Below are positions 22,146 to 33,640 of a DNA stretch of 64,000 nt, in pieces. The stretch is from assembly GCA_945910005.1 (NCBI GenBank), contig OX246745.1, forward strand, positions 15,090,274-15,154,273, written 5' to 3'. The DNA comes from Isoperla grammatica (lineage: Eukaryota; Arthropoda; Insecta; Plecoptera; Perlodidae). The notes beneath the pieces were generated by a model, which did not search any database, was not told the origin of the DNA, and saw only the letters and a program-made list of their open reading frames with translations. The translations under genes were made by a program, and so were the position numbers. Positions within the stretch are counted from its first letter, which is position 1. Each line of letters starts with the position of its first letter.

Positions 22146-23121
22146 GACAAAATGCTTTTGGCTTTGGATTGGAAGCCATGTTTGTTGAGCTCATGTGCTA
22201 ATTAAAAATTCCACAAAGTTTAATCAACTGAACTTTGTTTTGCGCTTTGCTTGGTGTAGGAAGCGTAAATTTGTCAAATTTAAATTCTTATGAATTGTAC
22301 AGGCTCAACTTGTGCAGAAATTACCCATTTGGTCATTTAAGCTAATTCTCTTCATTAAGTGGATGTAAATAAGGTCTCGAATGAAATAATGGATAAAATG
22401 ATAGATACATTTTTTTAATGATAGTGTGACAGGTAATTTGTGATTCATAATTTTAACGTCATACATTTTTGCTATTGTTTCATCAACACAAATGTACAGT
22501 TATTTTCTTTAATATGGAAATCAAAATCTTTGTATTATCCAAATCTATTGCACATGTTTTAGACTTGCTCTACTTGAATGTCAATCCTTGACTAGAAATA
22601 TCAGCTAGTATTGAATTGAGAGAAATCATTGCTCTCACAAAGCTCCTAGCAAAACTTCTTTTTAATTTTACGTATCCTGCACAGATACTAATTAGTAATT
22701 TCTGTGGAGGGCAATTAATACAATGATAATGAGGAGAATACAAAAACAGCTATCATGTATCAAAAAAGACTGAAAATTGCAAAGAAAAGCTCAATTTTGA
22801 TAAGTGAATTAAAAATGAATTCTAGTATAATAGAGAGAGAGTTGTGCATTCATGGAAACAAGTCTTATATTTCCTTAAACAAATGGAAAGTATTTACAAA
22901 ATTTAGATATAACCCCATTTTTTATTTAAAATCCTAAAATTTCAATATGATTCAGTTTAAAAACAAATTCTAGCTCGCGTAATTACCGTGGTAGCGGAAA
23001 TACGAGCCCAACAGCTGGCTTACGTCGCACAACTTGATGGGAGCTCTTGTAGTAGAAAAAATGCATTTGTACGTTGTTTCTAGCAGTATCGCATCCATTA
23101 ATGTCTCGTTCTTTGTTCCAG
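22146..23121. other. AT-rich, probably intron of the following gene
   Basis: No feature was recognised until the acceptor at 23121. Confidence 0.4.
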
Positions 23122-23307
23122 GCCAATGGCAGGGTTCATACCCTTTACAAACACATCTTGCCAAACTTCTACTACTACATCTCTTCCAACTACGTGTATC
23201 TCACGCTCGAACGTCATACGACAGTCTCCAACGCCGATCCCGGGCACTTGCCAGCCATTCTCAAGGCCGTGGAACCACTACTTGCAGTAGTGAATAGACT
23301 GTACTAA
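23122..23307 (+). CDS. Terminal coding exon of an unidentified conserved gene
   Basis: The acceptor TCTCGTTCTTTGTTCCAG (ending 23121) opens a 61-codon exon with strong third-position C/G bias, unlike all surrounding DNA. It reads ANGRVHTLYKHILPNFYYYI, then SSNYVYLTLERHTTVSNADP, GHLPAILKAVEPLLAVV and NRLY-stop. AATAAA lies at 23422, 115 bases after the stop, so this is a complete 3' end. The Tyr-rich segment followed by an amphipathic helix looks like the end of a folded helical protein. I do not recognise the family. Upstream exons were not found. Confidence 0.75.
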   Translation, partial: ANGRVHTLYKHILPNFYYYISSNYVYLTLERHTTVSNADPGHLPAILKAVEPLLAVVNRLY

Positions 23308-23421
23308 TCTTCTCAATATATGCCATTTAACTCAAGCTGTTGTGTTCATTTATTGCACTCACACCCTGCTTCTCATTCCCATCATAGTTCTTGCTCTGTT
23401 TACTGTACAATATGACTATTC

Positions 23422-23427
23422 AATAAA
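23422..23427 (+). terminator. Polyadenylation signal AATAAA
   Basis: Canonical hexamer 115 bases after the stop of the 23122-23307 exon. Confidence 0.7.
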
Positions 23428-23514
23428 TCTTGTTCAACAAATGCTGTTAATTGTATACACCGATTTGTACTTTGCACCTTGCTTCCAGTCTCACCTCCCT
23501 TCCCAGCAGTAACC

Positions 23515-24490
23515 CTTTCACGGCAAACTCGCGGCAATGAAAGGGTTGTGACCTAGTTCAAAACCTTCAAAACTAAGTGAAAAGGTGAAGTTTTGAACGT
23601 GATCTAGAGGTTGCGACCTAGTTTTGGACTTGGCATTTTCTTTGAACGTGATCTAGACCTTGTGACCTAGTTTTGAAGGTCATCTAGAGGTTGCGACCTA
23701 GTTTATGGACTTGGTATTTTCTTTGAATGTGATCCAGAGCTTGTGACCTAGTTTTGAATGTCATCAAAGGGTTGTGACCTAGTTTTGGGACAGTGTTTTC
23801 ATTGAAGGTCACTTAAGTGTTGTGAAAACGTCATCAAAGGGTTGTGACCTAGTTTTGAAGGTTGCCTTGAGGTTGTGACCTAGTTTTGGGACTTGGTGTT
23901 TTCTTTGAAAGTCATCAAAGGGTTGTGACCTAGTTTTGAAGGTTGCCTAGAGGTTGTGACCTAGTGTAGGAACGGTTTTGGATGTGATTTCATGAAAAAT
24001 TTTTCTTGAAAGTCACCTAGAGGTTACGACCTAGTTTTGAAGGTTGCCTTGAGGTCGTGGCCTAGTGAAGGAACAGTTGCGGATGGGATTTTATGAAAAT
24101 TTTTTCTTGAAAGTCACCTAGAGGTTACGACCTAGTTTTGAAGGTTGCCTTGAGGTTGTGACCTAGTGAAGGAACGGTTGTGGATGAGATTTTATGAAAA
24201 TTTTTTCTTGAAAGTCACCTAGAGGTTACGACCTAGTTTTGAAGGTCGCCTTGAGGTTGTGACCTAGTAAAGGAACGGTTTTGGATGTGATTTCATGAAA
24301 TTTTTAACTTGAAAGTCACCTAGAGGTTACGACCTAGTTTTGAAGGTTGCCTTGAGGTTGTGACCTAGTTTATGCATGGTCTTGGACGGCATTCTATGCA
24401 AATTTTTTCTTGAAAGTCACCTAGAGGTTGCGACCTAGTTTTGAAGGTTGCCTAGGGGTTGCAACCTTGTGGTTGTGACCTAGTTTATGG
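23515..24490 (+). repeat. GTGACCTAG minisatellite array
   Basis: About 1 kb is built from variants of AGGTTGTGACCTAGTTTTG and AGTCACCTAGAGGTTACGAC. In the second half a higher-order unit of about 115-120 bp appears at least four times, each with GAAAATTTTTTCTTGAAAG. The array begins within 100 bases of the preceding gene's polyadenylation signal. Confidence 0.92.
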
Positions 24491-25116
24491 ACTTAGGAGA
24501 TTTCTGGATTTTTTCAGGAGATTTCTGGACTTTTTCTGATTTCTGGACTTTTTCTAGGATATTCAAAAACAATTATTCACCAATATTATTTGTTTATTTA
24601 TAATAAATAATAAATATTCAACATACAACATTTCAACATCGATAGTCAAACGTAACAATATATATATTGAAAAGGAACATGACAATATGCAGACGATTAT
24701 TTGATCTAGTTTTAGCGGCCAAAAAGCAACCCGGGAAGTCGCACACGGCTTCCATCTTCTCCTCGAATCTTGAAAATCAGATGGTCTTGAAAATCTTGAT
24801 CCGAGAGAATCATTTAATAAGTTGAGATCAAACTGAAACAAGAAAATTCAGGAAACTGAATGTAGATTTCCAGCTGGGGGGTGAGTGTCGACTTCCATGC
24901 GGAAAGGAAACTTTCCACAGGCTGTAATCTTTTCTTGACCAATCAGAACCATGTGGTACGTTTTTAGAATTTTCCTCAGTCTGCTAGCGGTGAATCATCC
25001 AGGTGGCGGTAGGTATTGTTGTTAAAGCATTATTATCATTAATTGTTCTGATAAACATGTCAAACGGGCACGAAGTTAACAATAAGTAAGCTAATACTTT
25101 ATTAGTATTACAACAC
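24491..25116. other. No gene recognised
   Basis: Contains short repeats of TTTCTGGACTTTTTC near 24500-24560. Nothing else. Confidence 0.4.
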
Positions 25117-25509
25117 ATATTAGATTCTACACATTATATAGACTAGGCTGTAGGGTACTACGTTACTAATGTAGGTCTTATTAATGTAGGCCTAGGCTTA
25201 TTGTAGCCTAGTAATTGCCTAGACTAAAAGAGTTGGGCCTAGACCTAGGCTAGGACTACACTACGTGATCTTCTGACGTCACTTTCGACTGTGGAAAGTA
25301 ATTCCATCTGCAATTTGCCTGTCGGAATTACCTCCTACAGACGAAAGTGACGTCAATTCATCACGTGGTGTAGTCCTAGCCTAGGTCTAGGCCCAACTGT
25401 TTTAGTCTAGGCAATCTCTAGGCTACAATAAGCCTAGGCCTACATTAATAGGCCTACATTAGTAACGTAGTACTACAGCCTAGTCTATATAATGTATAGA
25501 ATCTAATAT
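25117..25509. mobile_element. 393-bp foldback MITE rich in GGCCTA
   Basis: Arms of about 170 bp are inverted copies: from ATATTAGATTCTAC inward through ACTACGTTACTAATGTAG to CACGTGA-like and TGACGTCA motifs next to a loop of about 55 bases. No ORF and no clear target duplication. Confidence 0.85.
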
Positions 25510-25708
25510 ACCGTAAAATAAATAATATAATAATGAATGCAAGCTACTTTTCTGTTAAAAACAGTATTAAGCACTAGAATCCACCATTATCTTAGTTATA
25601 GGTTATTAACTTATTATATTTATTTAATTTATTTTATTTATATAGGCTTATGTACATTGAAGGCCTACCCCTACAGTCAATATCAAATATGTCCTATCTA
25701 TACATATA

Positions 25709-26333
25709 CAGTAAACCCTCGGTAAAACGAACTCGGTTAGTGCGAATTCTCAGATAATGCGAATAGTAAGCAAGACCCAGCCCGCGTTAATAGGACACTC
25801 AATGTTAAATAAAACGGATATAACGAATTTCGCATAATACGAAATACGAACTAATTATTTATTCCATGGAGGGTACTTATACATAATGTTCGTTGTTTAA
25901 TACGAACTAATAACTTTGAACCCGCACAAACAAAATAATGTGTCCGAGAGTTCAACTCGCAGAGTAGGCGTAGGTATCAAGATTTTTGTCCGCCGAGCGT
26001 ACGTCGTCGCAGGCAGCTACTTGTTTTGTTGCTGCTTGGTTTTCCCTTCCCCCTCCACGGCCCGCAGGCGTGATCGGATGCGCGCGCAAGCCCTTACAGC
26101 TGTTGAGGGGCGTGGCTTGCTCACTGCAACGTGCCCGCTTAGTTCGCCTACTATGCACGCACAAAACATCATACCCGCACGCTACTATCAATTGGAAAAC
26201 ATCGATTGTTTGTAGATACATTTATTTTGGCTTGTACTATTGTTTTTCGACGTTTTTGCGATATTACGAATTTTTATATTACGAACTGACGATTTCTGGG
26301 TTCCTTGATGTTCGTATTAACGAGGGTTTACTG
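25709..26333. mobile_element. pogo/Tigger-like element, 625 bp
   Basis: The TIRs are CAGTAAACCCTCGGTAAAAC and its near-complement (CGAGGGTTTACTG), flanked by TA at 25707-25708 and 26334-26335. No transposase domain was seen. Confidence 0.85.
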
Positions 26334-26988
26334 TATCCATATAATTTAAACAAGTTGTTTCTTTTTTAAGTTGTATTTTCAAGTTATTTTAAGCATAGGC
26401 TATATATATTATGTTCGAAGCCACAAGCCAAGAACGAAGACTGCACAGTTTTTAATTTGTGGGAATTTGCATTATACAGTCAAACTTCGTTATGACGTTT
26501 ACCGTTAGAACGTTTTCACGGTTAACACGTCGAATTATGAGTTGTCACGCTCAAGTTGCATAAGACTAATGTTATTTTTATTCGTTATGACGTTCTCCAA
26601 TAGCACGTTTTCACGCTTAGGACACAATGATTTCTTTGTCCCGTGCCGACTTTATTTGCGTTTACCACGTTTTCAAGGAGCCGTGTTCTTTTAAAAATGA
26701 CAGCTCGTTATCTACAAGGCCTAGCTGAGACCCTTTTCCCCTCGACGGCGACCGCCCATCGTCAGTGGCAGCACAAACCCTGAAGATATCCCCCCCCCCC
26801 ACCTCTCCAGGCGCCGACATAACAACAATACAGAGGCCCGCGGCGGTCTACTGTGCTCGCTTTAAATAGACTACAATATGCTGACCCACCCCAACCCTCC
26901 CGCTACCTGCGCACGTGCAGTCTGGCCCGAGTTTTGTTCAGACAGCCGTCAATGTTCTTTGTGTTATTCTACAAGCAGGTCCGTCATT

Positions 26989-27186
26989 ATGGTAAAACGA
27001 AAACCCACTCAGTTTTCTTTGAAAAGAAAACTGGAAATTATTGACATTGTTGATCGCAACCCCAATAAGACCCTAACCGAATTGTCAAAAACATTAGAGA
27101 TTCCTGCGTCAACACTAAACACCATTATGAAAAATAGAGTTAAGATTCAACAAACCTGGCTAAAATGGTACGTTATTTTCACGTGA
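26989..27186 (+). CDS. CENP-B-type HTH fragment of a Tigger/pogo transposase
   Basis: From the ATG at 26989 the protein starts MVKRKPTQFSLKRKLEIIDI and continues TLTELSKTLEIPASTLNTIM. This is the classic CENP-B N-terminal (Psq-like) helix-turn-helix used by pogo/Tigger transposases to bind their TIRs: a basic start, the KLEIID helix, then the recognition helix with STLNTI. After NRVKIQQ the frame continues only into unrelated residues and stops, so the second HTH and the DDE catalytic domain are missing. It sits between Tigger-like TIRs, so it is a transposon remnant rather than host CENP-B. Confidence 0.85.
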   Translation: MVKRKPTQFSLKRKLEIIDIVDRNPNKTLTELSKTLEIPASTLNTIMKNRVKIQQTWLKWYVIFT

Positions 27187-27584
27187 TAATCTTGTCAAAA
27201 TTATCTCTTTCTCTTTTCCGTGGGCGCGCGGGTGCTCTCGCTCTCATTTCAAGGTCCTTCCCCTAACCCCCCCCCCCCTCACTGTGGATGGCCAGGGGTG
27301 GCCATCCACAGTGAGCGTAGCAAGGCCGTGACACAGGTCATTGAGATAAAATATAACCCGCTTGACAGGTTTTTTGGTTTGTCATTCCACGGTCAGTGTA
27401 GGGGGGTGACTGTCTGGTGTGGTTGAGTACAGCCAGACTGACTGACGGCAACGCGCGGGCGCTTTCGTTGTTATTCAGAAGCACGCGACGAGTGATTTAA
27501 ATATTTTAATTAGTATATTAGTATGTACTTTATTATTTACAGTAGGCAGCTTCACAATATAGGCCTGTAAAATATTAATAATAA

Positions 27585-28221
27585 TAGAGATGGGACGGTT
27601 ACGATTCCGATTCTACGATTCTGCCGATTATTCGGAGAATCGGCGATTAATCGGATTGGCGATTATTCGAAGAAAATTGGCCGATTCTAATAATCGCGTG
27701 ATTTTGAATTTCCGCGCGCTCGCTAGTGCGCTATCTGTCGTTTAGCGGCAAGCGCTAGCATGTGTAGAAGGCGGTGTACAGAACATTCGACCTATCGATC
27801 GATGTATTTGAATCGAATTTTCTTACGTCATCGGTATGGCGTCTTACTAGCCTAATCTCGCCCATAAAGAAAGAAGTTGCTCGCCTGTTGAATGCTGTTG
27901 TCTCGTAATTAATTGTGTCAGTTTTTCACATTTTAAATGCATTCGTAGCAATGTCTGAGTTGTCTGCCAATAAAAAACTTAAAAGTGACGTGTGGCGTTT
28001 TTTCACGATAGATGTGGTCAACAAAAGCAAAGCAAAATGCAAGTTTTGCAACGAACTCATTTCGCAAGGTGGTTCTGATACTAGTTTAGTATAGCTTAGA
28101 CCCGTTTGAATCGAGTTGCACTTATTTTAATAATCGGTTGAATAATCGTTAATCAGATCGGTTTTTTAATAATCGTAATCGGTAATCGGATCGGCCAATT
28201 TGAAGAATCGTCCCATCTCTA
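27585..28221 (+). mobile_element. 637-bp hAT-derived element with half a BED finger
   Basis: The TIRs are TAGAGATGGGACG and CGTCCCATCTCTA. The flanks AATAATAA (left) and ATTAATAA (right) are an 8-bp duplication with one mismatch. Subterminal sequences are rich in GATTATTCG/AATCGG words. It is nested inside the Tigger element. Confidence 0.85.
27951..28094 (+). CDS. Truncated BED zinc-finger N-terminus of a hAT transposase
   Basis: A 47-residue ORF begins MSELSANKKLKSDVW and contains RFFTIDVVNKSKAKCKFCNE. It has the first half of a BED finger: the aromatic residues at W15/F17-F18 and the C30-x2-C33 pair. The His-Cys half that completes the zinc site is missing because the frame ends soon after GGSDTSLV. 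BED fingers start many hAT transposases, and the ORF lies inside an element with hAT-like termini. Confidence 0.75.
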   Translation: MSELSANKKLKSDVWRFFTIDVVNKSKAKCKFCNELISQGGSDTSLV

Positions 28222-28660
28222 ATTAATAACTTTTGATATTGAAGTATTTTTTCATTCTTTTTATACTACTGTAGCTAAAACATCAATGTATTTCAAATTA
28301 AAGAATATTCAATTCTGACATGTTTTTATTTATTTTCGTTATGAAGTTTTCACATTTACGACGTTTTTTTTTCCTGGCCCTTCAGAAACGTCCTAACGAA
28401 GTTTGACTGTTTAACAACATTAAAAAGTTAAAATTGTTCAATATTAATATATTCATTAATATAGTCATTTGTATTCATTTAAAATGCAAATCCCAATTTG
28501 TCGCTCTTTTTATGGAAGAAAAAAGCAAAGCACTAACTAAATTTAAAAACAAAATCCTATTTTCACACACCTCCAGTTGTGTTTGAAAGAGCTAAATTGT
28601 GTTGCCAATATGAACATACTATGTATTGTAAGGGCCACAGGTTTATGGAAAATAAAATAC

Positions 28661-28782
28661 CTTCAGACTTCGTAGCAACTTTGGTCCTCTTCTTCTGAGG
28701 CACGCTAGTTTTGGCCGAACTGGCGGGAGTGGCTTGCGCGGCACTGGCAGTGCTGGGAAGAGTGGTTTCCCTGGCGCAGGAA
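28661..28782 (-). pseudogene. Duplicated S/T/A-rich exon, copy T4 (minus)
   Basis: On the minus strand the exon lies between TATGATTTTCAG (acceptor) and CTGAAG|GTATTT (donor). It encodes in one frame CARETTLPSTASAAQATP then PQKKRTKVATKSEG; a second frame is proline-rich. It is nearly identical to copy T3 8 kb away, including adjacent intron sequence, so it reflects a recent segmental duplication. A further decayed partial copy is visible at about 28949-28995. Confidence 0.55.
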
Positions 28783-28995
28783 CTGAAAATCATATAGAAA
28801 ATAATTTAATGTCATATGGCAAGTATGACAATCGTTAAGGGGAACTTTGGAGGAGAATACTAGCCCGTGTTAAGTTTGATTAGACATAAGAAAAGAAATT
28901 TTATCTTAAGTGGCATGATATGTAGAGATAGCTCAATTAGTGAGAGATGCAATATCTTCAAACTTCGGTGCATTCTGAGGCACGCTATTCCATAA

Positions 28996-29331
28996 GCTTT
29001 CAAAATAGAATCTTAAGTAAGTTCAATTCCTACTAAAATTTTAAGTTTAAGTGTAAAAGCCTTGAGTTTAATAGGAAAAAGTGTGGAGGCCATATATCTA
29101 TAAGGGCAGTAAGGCACTCAAGTGAGTGTGAACTTGGAAAATTGTGTGTTTTTAATGAAAGAGAATGAAGTATGGTATGGCTAGAATAATAAGAAGTCTT
29201 AAGTTATGCCATTAGGGCAATTAATCACCTAGCCTATATATGATGTATACTAATCTTGATATTTTTGTTTAAATGTTTGGAATTATACAAATATGTACTC
29301 TGTATCGTCAAACTGGCTACTTGAGCCAAAC
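28996..29331. other. No feature recognised
   Basis: AT-rich sequence continuing the intron-like flank of copy T4. Confidence 0.3.
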
Positions 29332-29339
29332 AATAAAAG

Positions 29340-30162
29340 TAGGGTTTTCGTTCGATGTGAAAATCGGCATCGATAATCGGCAGAGCGGAATCGATAATCA
29401 TATCACAATATATCGATATCGTAGATCTCAATCGATTATCAAATCAAATGCCAAAAAAATGAAATCAAACTGAAAACAATCCCAAAAATAATAAAAAGGA
29501 GTTTTTAAGGATAGAAATGTGTTAAAATCACGGACTATTAATCCACGCACTTTTTATTATAAGGTAATGCAATTGCTTGGTTGGTCATTGGGGTGCCACT
29601 TTTTTCACGTACTGATTGTACGCGGACGTGCCTTGCGAGGGTTGAGTCAGGTATAAACACATTCCGTAAGGGGGCGAGAGAGATAGCGCTATCCCAGCTG
29701 GCATTATATGGGACAGCTATCGCTCTAAGCCCCCCCCCCCCCCCCCCCCCCCCCAACAGCGCAATAATGGCATCAACAATACAGACCGACTCACAACTTT
29801 ACGAGAGGAGACTACGACTCACGGCGTGTGCGTGACAAACTGGCTCACGTTTCACTGTCACTGCCATGGAATGCGTTGCGCATGCGTGGGTGAATAGTTG
29901 CCCGTAACCCCTAGACCCCCCGTCGGTAAAGTAGTATTTACTATTTTACCGACCTAGCGAGCGCGCATTCTATCGTTAGCTCCGCGCACCGCTACGAACC
30001 GCCCAATCAGGATTTTTACAGCAGCGCGGCAGTTTTTAACATCGATGATATTATTCAAATCGATAATCAAATAATATCATATCATAATACTTGAATCGAT
30101 TATCATATCACATGACTTGAATCGATTATCGATCGATATTTCGATTATCAACGGCAACCCTA
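29340..30162. mobile_element. hAT-type element (TAGGGTT..AACCCTA), 823 bp
   Basis: A perfect 8-bp duplication, AATAAAAG, lies at 29332-29339 and 30163-30170. Both ends carry ATCGATAATCG-type words. A C homopolymer of about 24 bases lies at 29731-29754. No transposase ORF. Confidence 0.92.
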
Positions 30163-30390
30163 AATAAAAGACATTACATTACAATGATAAAAAAAGAATT
30201 ATTTCCAATTTTTCTTCTTTATATTAAATATCGTCCGCCCGAGACCATAAATTAGTAAACGTGTTTTATCATACTATTCCTAGATTATGGATTTAGTGAG
30301 CTTCAACAGCACAGATAATTTACATTCATATGAAGCGTCGAAACGTCCAGAAGTTTTTGTGCTGTGTTTTTCGTTTTGTGTCATCTACGC

Positions 30391-31523
30391 CAGTGGTTCC
30401 CAACCTTTTACACCTCACGGACCGGCAAAATAATTCAGTCAAGCGCAAGGCCCAGCGGGGCTACAAGGGGTCTGGGGCAAAGCCCCAGCCGCCGGAGGCA
30501 AAATTTTTTTGGGCGTAATTATACCCCAAAACTACAGCGATCTGAGCAAAGAAGGCAGACGAAGGCGAGGGGCAACTGGAAGAATGTGAACACAGGAAAC
30601 AATTCAAATCATCGTTAATAATAATATAAACATAAATTAAAATTTTTAATTATCGATTGAATATATTTTTATGTGTTTATTATAATGATGTATTACTAAT
30701 AATTTAACTTGGGATTGCGCGTTTATAACCGTGGTTGTTTCTAGTCTCGGGTAGTTCCGCGCAACAAGCGTGTCATACTATTATACTTTGTAATAAAAAC
30801 GGCTCAGGGTATTTTTTTAAAAACATTTTCTTTACAGTTTTCCTCGACGTTATCATTAACATTACACGAAAACTATCATATTTTATTTCTACCTATTAAC
30901 AGTTCCACAACAAATTAATAAATTGAAAACAGAGTAGATATAGTCCTTATTACTACTACGTCAAAATTTATTTAAAACGAAAAATCGAATAAATAATTCG
31001 ATAATATTTTCTTTATCGATTATCGAATATCGATTGATAATATCGATTATTGTGTGCATCCCTACTAAAAACCAAGTCGCATCTGTGAACCTACTGTCAT
31101 TAAATCATTTATGTAATTGCAGTTTATGCCGCCTTGCAGAGGGTAGGTCCGAGCAAAGTGCCAGAATACGCGGCTGTTTTCGGCTTAGCGGACCTTCGCA
31201 GAAACCCCTTGTCATTTCGCCTGTCATTGCCATCAATGCTCTCAACTTTCTGTGTCGGTGCAAGTGGGTGTTTGTTGTTGGTATTGATTGATATATAAGC
31301 AAGGGTCCCCTAAGAAAATATATTTTTGCCATTCATAAGAACACGTACACGTAAAATAATAATGTGTAAAATCTACTTTTTTAACTTTATGAATTTTTTA
31401 ATTTTCACGCGTTTCTAAAATATTATCATAATTACAACAAACAGGCCGCCAATACTTTGCGGACCGGTAGCAATGAGTCCGCGGACCGGTGCCGGTCCGC
31501 GGACCACCGGTTGGGAACGACTG
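30391..31523. mobile_element. hAT/Charlie-like element (CAGTGGTTCCCAACC), 1133 bp
   Basis: The TIRs are CAGTGGTTCCCAACC and the complement of CAGTCGTTCCCAACC, followed inward by CGGACCGG words. A perfect 8-bp duplication, ATCTACGC, lies at 30383-30390 and 31524-31531. There is no intact transposase. A segment near 30640-31065 rich in TATCGATTATCG and ending GCATCCCTA may be a further nested element with an unrecognised left end. Confidence 0.93.
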
Positions 31524-31602
31524 ATCTACGCTACGCAGCCTGCCAAATGGTTTCAGGTAAGCTGTTGGCTCCTATCCTTCTTTCCCTCTCACATATATAT
31601 AT

Positions 31603-32363
31603 TAGGGCTGGGCAAGGAAATCGATATTTCGATATGATATCGATACGAGCCGATTTATTCGATATCGATATTTGGTCGAATATCAAAATACAGTAATATT
31701 GAAAAAAAAAAAAAAAATTAAATTAAAATTTCTAAAATCAAGTTTTGATTTCCAATGTTTCATGTTTCAATTGCCTGTGCAAAAAAACCCAACTTGAAAA
31801 TGTTCTCGTCACCTTTCATTGCCTCCCCTTACTACTCGTCGCTACACTTGTCCGTCCCCCAACTCCCACTTCACCCGCTTCAACCAGTCAGCCGGCCGCA
31901 CTAAGGAAGAAACCCGGCCGTGTGCAAAAGCCTTCCCCTCTCGCCCCCCGCCTAAACCAGTCAGCCGGCCGCAAAGAGGAAGGAGTCCGGCCGTGTGCAT
32001 AAGCAATCCCCTCTCGCCCCTCGCCACAGTTACACGCACAAAGTACACTCGCTTGGCGCTTACACACACACAAAGACGAAGAAAGAAGCAAGACTTTTTC
32101 TACATAGTAGCCTACTTTAATAATTAATATTAATAATAACAATACAATACCCCTTCATTAACAGTTTAATGACCAGATCAGTGTACTAAATTAATAAATA
32201 AAAGACACAATGGTTTAGAAAATATTTTGTTTTTCATTTAACTGCAAACTGGGAAGTGGGAGGGGATATTGAAAACAGATGTATTGCTTTCGATATATCG
32301 ATATCGATATCGAAATTTTTGCCTGATATCGATATTTGAACTTTATGTCATAGCCCAGCCCTA
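31603..32363. mobile_element. hAT-like element (TAGGGCTGGGC), 761 bp
   Basis: The ends TAGGGCTGGGC and GCCCAGCCCTA are inverted, with ATATCGATATCG words inside both. It is inserted in a TA microsatellite, so the target duplication cannot be read. The centre holds two similar GC-rich blocks (about 31870 and 31945; shared CCAGTCAGCCGGCCGCA). No transposase. Confidence 0.8.
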
Positions 32364-32381
32364 ATATATATATATATATAT

Positions 32382-33429
32382 TAGGGATGTGCGAGTAGTG
32401 CTTTTTGACTTCGAGTTGAGTATCGAGTCGAGTTTTAAATACTCGCGAGTATCGAGTCGAGTCTCCATCCATCCTTTTCATATTAGAAAATTAATTTGCA
32501 GACCTTCATTCCTACACAGAACTGCATAAATTAGACTGCAGTATGCCACCTACTATGATCTAGGCATAATAGGTAGCCTATATGAGTGAGGGGATCTACT
32601 CTTCTATTAACTTCTACAATATTGGTTAACCAGTTAAATTAAAATAACCGATTAAAAAAATAATGTTAAATGGGAACTTTCAACTATGCTTGCTTGCTTG
32701 CTGCTTGCTAAAATATTGGTCCACGGCTGCTTTTAGTCCAAACTGACCCATTTCAAAGGATACTGCACACTCTCAAGCGCCCCCCCCCCAATATTTGCAG
32801 ATCGCGCGTACTATAACGCGAGCCATCCCTTGATTCAGGCTGGCACTCAGTAAGTGAGAACAGATGCTGCCGAGCGAGAAAGAGCGAGAGAACAATGGTC
32901 TGAGCGAGACGCGACGAAGTAGTTCACAGTGTCGGCTGCTGTCGGCCGCCGTGAGAGAGAGATAGAGAGAGAGAGAAAGCGCTAGTCGCAGGACGCGGGA
33001 GTGGAAGCGAGATCGCGATAGACGCATGCAAGTGCAATGGAAGCGGCCGCCTGTTGACAGTTCACTACGCAGCAAGTAATCAAGAACGGATTCATGAAAA
33101 ACGACTTGAATAAGCCTCTACATTCGGATATTGCGTTAAAATAAATTGAAATCAATATACACAATGGTTACAGTCGTGTTTATGACGACAAAAATAAGCT
33201 GGCTCGCCCGCATGCTCGTCACGTAGGCCTAGAAGGCCTAAAACATAAAATCGATTCTTGCGCGATTTGTTGGTAGCGCTACCTGTTGGCAGAAAGTTAA
33301 ACCTTTCGGATTTGGCGGCTCCGTCGTCAACAAACTACTCGACTCGACTTTCGTAAAAATACTCGAACACTCGAGTCAAGTGGGAACTACTCGACTCGAC
33401 TCGAATTTTCGAGTACTCGCACATCCCTA
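32382..33429. mobile_element. hAT-like element (TAGGGATGTGCGAGTA), 1048 bp
   Basis: The ends are TAGGGATGTGCGAGTA and the complement of TAGGGATGTGCGAGTACT, with GAGTCGAG words inside. It lies 18 bp from the previous element, in the same TA microsatellite. Its termini are related to those of the element at 34466. Confidence 0.85.
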
Positions 33430-33445
33430 ATATATATATATATAA

Positions 33446-33640
33446 TTGGAACTCAGAACAAGATAAAACATGTTCTAGTGAGGGGAAAGGTACAGAAGGA
33501 CGACAGCTTACCTGAGAAAGTAGATAGGCCGCTTAGAGAAACATATAGATGAGAAGACAAATTAACTGAGACGTTTCGGCCAACTAGTGGTCTTGATCAC
33601 TCAGCGTGAGTAGAAGAACGAAACTAAACTTAAGACTAGG
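33446..33640 (+). repeat. Dispersed repeat, copy 1 (GGAACTCAGAACAAGAT)
   Basis: This segment, with GGTACAGAAGGACGAC and CTTACCTGAGAAAGTAGATA, recurs at 55171-55310. It continues GAGACGTTTCGGCCAACTAG, a phrase I associate with retroelement ends. Class not assigned. Confidence 0.7.

Larger units (their letters stand above)
26477..28410 (+). mobile_element. Tigger/pogo-type element, internally deleted, hosting a nested hAT
   Basis: The TIRs are CAGTCAAACTTCGTTATGAC and the complement of ACAGTCAAACTTCGTTAGGA. The interior carries the N-terminal HTH of a pogo-type transposase (26989 onward) but no DDE core. A hAT element (27585-28221) is inserted in it. GC-rich and C-homopolymer sequence follows the ORF. 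Confidence 0.85.

Noticed and set aside
25916..26369. Overlapping 89-127-codon ORFs on both strands
   Set aside because: They lie inside the TA-flanked pogo-like element and show no transposase or other domain.
26853..26988. N-terminal extension of the Tigger ORF from 26878
   Set aside because: The similarity to CENP-B-type HTH starts at the ATG at 26989; upstream residues are Cys/Pro-rich and unlike the family.
29538..29835. ORFs rich in Gly or Pro on both strands
   Set aside because: Produced by the C homopolymer within a hAT element.
31745..32142. Four overlapping ORFs in a GC-rich block
   Set aside because: Two repeated GC-rich blocks inside a hAT-like element keep both strands open; no domain.
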